From positions 124,001 through 188,000 of the forward strand of contig CAVTAP010000016.1 in assembly GCA_963732695.1 (NCBI GenBank): DNA of 64,000 nucleotides. The letters are read 5' to 3'. This DNA is from CADEDH01 sp963732695 (GTDB lineage: Bacteria > Actinomycetota > Acidimicrobiia > Acidimicrobiales > SZUA-35). A program made the translations under genes and the position numbers. Of this stretch, positions 59,097-64,000 are shown piece after piece; the stretch's first letter is position 1; each line of letters begins with the position of its first letter. Under the pieces are notes generated by a model. The model did no database searches, was not told where the DNA came from, and saw only the letters and a program-made list of their open reading frames with translations.

Positions 59097-59837
59097 CTAC
59101 TCGCAGCCGATCCCGTCGTGGTCGGCGTCGAGACCGTAGGGATCACCGTCGACGACCTGGACGGGGCCCCGGACGTACGACGGCCCGTTGCCGGAGCCAC
59201 CGGCGCAGTCGACGTCGGAGTCGATCGGCACGCAGGCGCCGGTGTAGTTGGGGCTGCACGCTCCGACCAGCGGCTTGACGGCGACACTGGTGGACGGGGC
59301 GGCGGTCGTCGGCGTCTTGGTCGTGGGCGTTCTGGTCGTGGGCGTCCTGGTGGTCGGAGGCTGGGTGGTCGCCGACGCCGACGTGGTCGGGGCCTCGGTG
59401 GTCGGCGGCAGCGTCGTGTGGGCGGCCGTCGTCGGTGCCTCGGTGGCCTGTACTTCGGTGGCGACCGCGGTGACAGCAACCGTGGTGACCGTGGACGACG
59501 GCTCCTCGTCGACCGGCGTGGACGAGCCGGAGCCGGCTACGACCCGGTCGTCAGGCGGAGACGACAGGGCGGCGGCCACTCCGACGAGGGCGAACAGGCC
59601 CGCCGCGGCGGGCACCAGCACCTTCGGGCGGCGCCAGCCCGGCGCCCGGCCACCGCCGGCGAGCGCCGCCGGCCGGGGCTGAAGGATCGGGTTCGGCGGC
59701 GGGGGCTGCGACGCCTGGCCGGGCGGCAACGGGTGACGCACGTGGGTCGTCCATTGCTCGCCGTCCCACCAGCGCTGCCAGCCTGGACGCGAACGGTCGT
59801 CGTACCACCCCGCCGGGTGGGGGGAAGACATGGTCAT
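59097..59837 (-). CDS. DUF2510/excalibur-domain surface protein
   Basis: About 246 residues. The N-terminal DUF2510 motif is P-A-G-W-Y-D-D-R-S-R-P-G-W-Q-R-W-W-D-G, followed by a Pro-rich stretch, one membrane helix (V-P-A-A-A-G-L-F-A-L-V-G-V-A), a Thr/Pro stalk with T-T-R-T-P repeats and a C-terminal excalibur domain ending D-A-D-H-D-G-I-G-C-E, a calcium-binding EF-hand-like loop. The loop should sit outside. AGGGGG lies seven bases before the ATG chosen. Function of the family is unknown; the calcium loop is notable next to a calcium-dependent RTX peroxidase. Confidence 0.8.
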   Translation of the reverse strand: MTMSSPHPAGWYDDRSRPGWQRWWDGEQWTTHVRHPLPPGQASQPPPPNPILQPRPAALAGGGRAPGWRRPKVLVPAAAGLFALVGVAAALSSPPDDRVVAGSGSSTPVDEEPSSTVTTVAVTAVATEVQATEAPTTAAHTTLPPTTEAPTTSASATTQPPTTRTPTTRTPTTKTPTTAAPSTSVAVKPLVGACSPNYTGACVPIDSDVDCAGGSGNGPSYVRGPVQVVDGDPYGLDADHDGIGCE

Positions 59838-60007
59838 GCGTGGTGCCCCCTGCCATTGACCTGCTCCATCGACCGTATCGAGCCATCCCTGACGGTCTGC
59901 TGGGCGATGTTGCTGCAACGACCGGCTCCACCCCGCGGCCCCAAGGGGCGGGGGTGGAGGCGGCCAACTACCATCGCCCTCAGGACGCAGTGACGAAAGA
60001 ACGCACC

Positions 60008-60808
60008 ATGCCTCTGACCGACGATCAGCTCACCCAGTTCCATCGCGACGGCTACCTGTTCTTCCCGGGAACCTTCAGCCCGGAGGAGGCCGCCGTGCTG
60101 CGGTCCGAGTCGGACCGGCTCTACGCCATGGACCGGGAGGAGGTGTGGCGGGAGTCCTCGGGCGCGCCCCGTACCGCCTTCGCCGCCCACACCTACTCCG
60201 ATCCGTTCAGCCGCCTGGGTCGCCACCCCCGCCTCATCGGGCCGGTGGAGCAGATCCTGGGCGGTCAGGTGTACATGCACCAGTACAAGGTGAACGCCAA
60301 GGCCGCCTTCGACGGCGAGGTGTGGCAGTGGCATCAGGACTACGGCACCTGGCAGCGCGACGACGAGATGCCCGAACCGCTGGCCATGAACATCGCCGTC
60401 TTCCTCGACGACGTCACCGCCGCCAACGGCCCCCTGCTGTTCATCCCCGGCAGCCACCGGGAGGGTGTCTACGAGGCCGGCCACGATCTGGCCACCACCT
60501 CCTATCCCCTGTGGACGCTCGACCGGGCCACGATCACCCGACTGGCCGAGCGGGGCGGAATCGTGGCCCCCACCGGCCCCGCCGGCTCCGTGCTCATGTT
60601 CCACGGCTGCATGGTGCACGCCAGCCCGCCCAACATCAGCCCGTTCGGCCGGGTGATCGTGTACCTGTCGCTGTGCCGGGTCGACAACCACATCCGCCGG
60701 TTCAAGCGGGCCGAGTGGATCGCCCACCGGGACTTCACCCCCATCGAGCCCCTGGCCGACGACTGTCTGACCGAGCTGGTGGCGGGCGGACCGGCGGTCG
60801 CCCGATGA
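60008..60808 (+). CDS. PhyH-family 2-oxoglutarate/Fe(II) dioxygenase
   Basis: A 266-residue dioxygenase. Iron ligands are His109 and Asp111 in W-H-Q-D-Y and His204 in M-V-H-A-S; Arg215 probably binds 2-oxoglutarate. The stretch around the HxD motif (W-Q-W-H-Q-D-Y-G-T-W-Q-R-D-D-E-M-P) strongly resembles ectoine hydroxylase, but no ectoine genes are near. Phytanoyl-CoA-type and small-molecule hydroxylases share this fold. The stop overlaps the ATG of the SAF-domain oxidoreductase (ATGA), so the two act together. Confidence 0.85.
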   Translation: MPLTDDQLTQFHRDGYLFFPGTFSPEEAAVLRSESDRLYAMDREEVWRESSGAPRTAFAAHTYSDPFSRLGRHPRLIGPVEQILGGQVYMHQYKVNAKAAFDGEVWQWHQDYGTWQRDDEMPEPLAMNIAVFLDDVTAANGPLLFIPGSHREGVYEAGHDLATTSYPLWTLDRATITRLAERGGIVAPTGPAGSVLMFHGCMVHASPPNISPFGRVIVYLSLCRVDNHIRRFKRAEWIAHRDFTPIEPLADDCLTELVAGGPAVAR

Positions 60809-62106
60809 ACCTCCATACCCTGGCCGCCGCCCGGGCCGCCGCCGGCAACCCGGTCCGGGTTGGCCTGATCGGGGCCGGCAAGTTCGGCTCCATGTTCCTG
60901 GCCCAGGTGCCCCACTCCCCACTGCAGGTCACGGCCATCGCCGACCTCGACGTCGACCGGGCCCGCCGAGCCTGCGCCGAGGTGGGCTGGGCACAAGCCG
61001 CCATCGATGCCTGCGCCTTCACCGACTCGGCCGACGCCCTCCTGGCCCGGCCCGACGTGGAGGTGGTGGTGGAGGCCACCGGCAACCCCGTGGTGGGGGT
61101 CGACCACGCCCTGGCCTGCTTCGCCGCCGGCAAGCACCTGGTGGCGGTCAACGTGGAGGCCGACGCCCTGGTCGGCCCGGTCCTCAGTGAGGCGGCGGCC
61201 CAGGCCGGCGTGGTGTACTCCCTGGCCTACGGCGACCAGCCGGCCCTGGTGTGCGAGATGGTGGACTGGGCCCGGGCCTGCGGGTTCGAGGTGGTGGCGG
61301 CGGGCAAGGGGACCAAGCACCACCCCAGCTACCACGCCTCCACCCCCGACACGATCTGGGACCACTACGGTCTCACGGCCGAGCAGGCGGCGTCCGCCGG
61401 CATGAACAGCCAGATGTTCAACTCGTTCCTCGACGGCACCAAGTCGGGCATCGAGATGTGCGCCATCGCCAACGCCGCCGGCCTGGCCCCCGCCCCCGGC
61501 GGGCTCGAGTTCCCGCCCTGCGGGGTCGACGACCTGCCCCACGTGCTTCGGCCCACCGCCGACGGCGGCCTGCTGCACCACAAGGGCCAGGTGGAGGTGG
61601 TCTCCAGCCTGGAGCGGGACTTCCGCCCCGTGTTCCGGGACCTGCGGTGGGGCGTGTACGTGGTGCTGGAGGCCCCCAGCCCCTACGCCGCTGCCTGCTT
61701 CGCCCAGTACGGCATGCACACCGACGCCAGCGGCCGCTACGCCGCCATGTACAAGCCGTACCACCTGATCGGCCTGGAGCTGAACATCTCGATCCTGTCG
61801 GCCGCCCTCCGGGCCGAACCCACGGGCCAGGCCCGCCAGTGGCTGGGCGACGTGGTGGCGGTGGCCAAGCGGCCCCTGCGGGCAGGCGAGATGCTCGACG
61901 GCGAGGGCGGCTTCACGGTGTGGGGCCGGCTGATGCCGGCCGCCGACTCCCGGGCCCTGGGCGGCCTGCCCATCGGGCTGGCCCACGGGGTGGAGCTCAC
62001 GGCCGACGTGGCCGCCGGCCAACCCGTGCGGTGGAGCGACGTGGCGGTAAAAGAAGAGCGGGCCGCCCACCGTCTGCGGCGCCAGCTCGAAGCCACCGGC
62101 CGCTAG
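60805..62106 (+). CDS. SAF-domain NAD(P)-dependent oxidoreductase
   Basis: A 433-residue protein. The Rossmann start is V-G-L-I-G-A-G-K-F-G-S-M; the middle is homoserine-dehydrogenase-like (V-V-E-A-T-G-N-P, G-K-H-L-V-A-V-N-V-E, A-A-G-K-G-T-K). The C-terminal 80 residues form a SAF-like domain (A-K-R-P-L-R-A-G-E-M-L-D-G-E-G-G). Such enzymes are annotated as homoserine-dehydrogenase-like, with unknown sugar-acid or related substrates. Overlap with the PhyH gene implies that it oxidises or reduces the dioxygenase product. Confidence 0.8.
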   Translation: MNLHTLAAARAAAGNPVRVGLIGAGKFGSMFLAQVPHSPLQVTAIADLDVDRARRACAEVGWAQAAIDACAFTDSADALLARPDVEVVVEATGNPVVGVDHALACFAAGKHLVAVNVEADALVGPVLSEAAAQAGVVYSLAYGDQPALVCEMVDWARACGFEVVAAGKGTKHHPSYHASTPDTIWDHYGLTAEQAASAGMNSQMFNSFLDGTKSGIEMCAIANAAGLAPAPGGLEFPPCGVDDLPHVLRPTADGGLLHHKGQVEVVSSLERDFRPVFRDLRWGVYVVLEAPSPYAAACFAQYGMHTDASGRYAAMYKPYHLIGLELNISILSAALRAEPTGQARQWLGDVVAVAKRPLRAGEMLDGEGGFTVWGRLMPAADSRALGGLPIGLAHGVELTADVAAGQPVRWSDVAVKEERAAHRLRRQLEATGR

Positions 62107-62212
62107 CCCACCCCGGCGGCATTCCCGGGCGCCGCCGGCGGCCGCCAACGGGCGCCGCCACGGTGCTTCGTCGTAGGCTGGCGGCACAAGAAGCCCACAA
62201 GGGGGTCAGATC

Positions 62213-63928
62213 GTGTACGACGTCATAATCCGCAACGGCACCGTGATCGACGGCACCGGCGCACCGCGCCGGCAGGCCGACATAGGCATCAAGGACCGCC
62301 GCATCGCCACCATCGGCACCGTCGAGGGCGAGGCGGCCCAGACCATCGACGCCACCGGCCGCATGGTCACCCCCGGCTTCATCGACATCCACACCCACTA
62401 CGACGCCCAGGCCCACTGGGACACCACGCTCAGCCCGTCGCCGCTCCACGGCATCACCACCGTGATCGCCGGCAACTGCGGCTTCACCATCGCCCCCCTC
62501 CAGGCCGAGCACGGCGACTACCTGATGCGGATGCTGGCCCGGGTCGAGGGCATGCCGCTGCCCTCACTCCAGCAAGGTGTGCCCTGGAACTGGACGAGCT
62601 TCGGCAGTTGGTTGGGTGAGTTGGAGGGCACGCTGGCCATCAACACCGGGTTCATGGTGGGCCACAGCGCCATCCGCCGCCTGGTGATGGGCACCCGCTC
62701 GGTCGGCAACGAGTCGACGCCGGAGGAGCTGGCGGCCATGCAGGCCCTGCTCCGCCAGAGCATCGCCGAGGGCGGCTTCGGCTTCTCCTCGTCGTGGGCC
62801 ACCACCCACAACGACCCCAACGGCCAGCCCGTCCCGTCCCGCCACGCCAGCGAGCACGAGATGGTGGAGCTGGCCCGGGTGGCCTCCGAGTTCGACGGCA
62901 CCTCGCTCGAGTTCATCCCCGCCGTGGGCCGGTTCAGCCCTGAGAACATCGACCTGATCGCCCGGATGTCGGCCGCCGCCAACCGGCCGCTCAACTGGAA
63001 CCTGATCGCGGTGAGCACGTCGCCCAAGCAGATCGCGGTGATGCACAACAACCTGTCGGCGTCGGACTACGCCGCCGAGCGGGGTGGCCGGATCATCGCC
63101 CTCACCGTGCCCTGCGCGGTGGAGAGCCGGATCTCGTTCCAGAGCGGCTTCGTGCTCGACGCCCTCAACGGCTGGCGGGAGGCCATGGCCCTGCCCGACG
63201 ACGAGAAGATGGCCCTGCTGGCCGACCCCGACAAGCGCCGGGAGCTGAACGAGCTGGCTCAGGGCCCGAGCCCGCTGCGGGGCATGGCCAAGTGGCACAA
63301 CCTGACCGTGGGCGACGTCCATTCGGCCGAGAACGAGGAGTACCAGGGCCTGACGATCGGCGAGATCGCCGAGACCCAGGGCCGCGAGACGTTCGACGTG
63401 CTGTGCGACATCGTGCTCAACGACCGCCTGCTCACCGGCCTCTACACCCCGGTCCGGGGCGACGACGACGAGACCTGGAAGATGCGGGTGGACGTGTGGC
63501 GCGACCAGCGCACGATGCTGGGCGGCACCGATGCCGGCGCCCACCTCGACCTGCTGGCCACGTTCAACGCCACCACCGCCATGCTGCAGAAGGCGGTGAA
63601 GGAGCGTGACCTGATCAGCTGGGAGGAGGCGGTGAGCCTCATCTCCGACGCCCCGGCCAAGATGTACGGGATCAAGGAGCGGGGCCAGCTCACCGAGGGT
63701 TACTTCGCCGACGTGAACGTGATCAATCCCGAGACGATCGGAGTGCGGCCCACCGAGGTCCGCCACGACCTCCCCGGTGGTGCCTGGCGCCTCTACGGCA
63801 CAGCCGACGGCTACGACCATGTGCTGTGCAACGGCGCCGAGATCGTGCGTCACGGCGAGTTCACGGCCAACCGGCCGGGGGCCATGCTCCGCTCCGGCAC
63901 CGACACCAGCGGCACCGGGATCGCCTAG
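62213..63928 (+). CDS. Amidohydrolase, N-acyl-D-amino-acid deacylase type
   Basis: A 571-residue metal-dependent amidohydrolase. Metal ligands His60 and His62 are in D-I-H-T-H-Y-D-A-Q, and Cys89 in G-N-C-G-F is the bridging Cys typical of D-aminoacylases. L-G-G-T-D-A-G-A-H contains the final catalytic Asp. Longer than classical D-aminoacylases by about 80 residues, as in the actinobacterial subgroup. GTG start with a GGGGG ribosome site. Follows the SAF oxidoreductase after 106 bases in the same direction. Confidence 0.88.
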   Translation: MYDVIIRNGTVIDGTGAPRRQADIGIKDRRIATIGTVEGEAAQTIDATGRMVTPGFIDIHTHYDAQAHWDTTLSPSPLHGITTVIAGNCGFTIAPLQAEHGDYLMRMLARVEGMPLPSLQQGVPWNWTSFGSWLGELEGTLAINTGFMVGHSAIRRLVMGTRSVGNESTPEELAAMQALLRQSIAEGGFGFSSSWATTHNDPNGQPVPSRHASEHEMVELARVASEFDGTSLEFIPAVGRFSPENIDLIARMSAAANRPLNWNLIAVSTSPKQIAVMHNNLSASDYAAERGGRIIALTVPCAVESRISFQSGFVLDALNGWREAMALPDDEKMALLADPDKRRELNELAQGPSPLRGMAKWHNLTVGDVHSAENEEYQGLTIGEIAETQGRETFDVLCDIVLNDRLLTGLYTPVRGDDDETWKMRVDVWRDQRTMLGGTDAGAHLDLLATFNATTAMLQKAVKERDLISWEEAVSLISDAPAKMYGIKERGQLTEGYFADVNVINPETIGVRPTEVRHDLPGGAWRLYGTADGYDHVLCNGAEIVRHGEFTANRPGAMLRSGTDTSGTGIA

Positions 63929-64000
63929 TCAGGACGGGTCGGGTACCAGCCGGTACTCGATCGACTCGTCGACGAGCCGGAACCCCCGGGCCTCGTAGTT
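63929..64000 (-). CDS. GNAT-type N-acetyltransferase (C-terminal end only)
   Basis: Only 23 codons are in the window. N-Y-E-A-R-G-F-R-L-V-D-E followed by I-E-Y-R-L-V-P-D resembles the last helix and strand of GNAT acetyltransferases. The stop is directly next to the stop of the amidohydrolase on the other strand. Confidence 0.5.
   Translation of the reverse strand, partial: NYEARGFRLVDESIEYRLVPDPS

Noticed and set aside
60008..60808. Ectoine hydroxylase (ectD)
   Set aside because: The active-site stretch is similar, but there are no ectABC genes in the neighbourhood, and the partner gene is a SAF-domain oxidoreductase.

Overview
The window looks like a chromosomal contig of a high-GC, Gram-positive-type actinobacterium. 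The evidence is strong GC bias, many GTG starts, frequent ATGA/GTGA stop-start overlaps, a PadR gene, ECF sigma factors, DUF2510/excalibur and DUF1996 surface proteins, and several acyl-CoA dehydrogenase and CoA-transferase genes. A member of class Acidimicrobiia is my best guess, but that is an inference from gene content, not a phylogenetic result.

Layout. 0-1.1 kb: a zinc-uptake binding lipoprotein (cut by the window edge) with a Zur-type Fur regulator. 1.1-7.1 kb: a MurJ-like flippase, then a three-gene signalling operon (PAS histidine kinase, REC-HDOD protein, REC plus degenerate HD-GYP protein) and a thioesterase. 7.1-18.5 kb: an accretion island on a tRNA-Gly(TCC) gene. The tRNA 3' end is repeated exactly at 8439-8482 and imperfectly at 17717-17757. 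The island holds two copies of an RHH/MazF-like toxin-antitoxin pair (the second with a broken toxin), a VapBC pair, a PadR/membrane-protein pair, a sigma factor, an intact IS256-type element, and decayed IS3-type and IS1182-type elements. No integrase gene remains.

18.5-32.3 kb: VOC protein, SDR, an unusual BON-OmpA-BMP fusion protein, a family III CoA-transferase, a monooxygenase remnant, a complete OpuC-type osmoprotectant ABC transporter, a double-VOC protein coupled to an amidase, an esterase, a YchJ protein and a zinc alcohol dehydrogenase. 32.4-38.7 kb: paired acyl-CoA dehydrogenases, a large membrane protein with a PLC-like phosphodiesterase end, and an acyl-CoA-dehydrogenase-fold flavoprotein. 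38.7-43.9 kb: an Rrf2 regulator with a palindromic operator facing a cytochrome c oxidase operon (ctaC, ctaD, subunit IV, ctaE) that ends in two membrane-anchored cupredoxin-like proteins. 43.9-51.5 kb: a frameshifted Baeyer-Villiger-type monooxygenase, a methyltransferase, a DUF1996 surface protein, a second CoA-transferase and a MetE-like protein. 51.5-58.9 kb: a 2042-residue secreted animal-type heme peroxidase with RTX repeats, overlapping genes for an ECF sigma factor and a probable membrane anti-sigma factor. 59-64 kb: a DUF2510/excalibur protein, a PhyH dioxygenase coupled to a SAF-domain oxidoreductase, an N-acyl-D-amino-acid deacylase-like amidohydrolase, and the end of a GNAT gene.

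The most notable unexplained structure is a double-hairpin repeat. Four perfect 45-bp tandem copies lie at 48830-49009, and a single diverged copy at 45620-45661 keeps both stems although their bases differ. Other points of interest are the triple tRNA-end island, the peroxidase/sigma/anti-sigma overlap with a perfect inverted repeat next to the start codon, and the BON-OmpA-BMP fusion.
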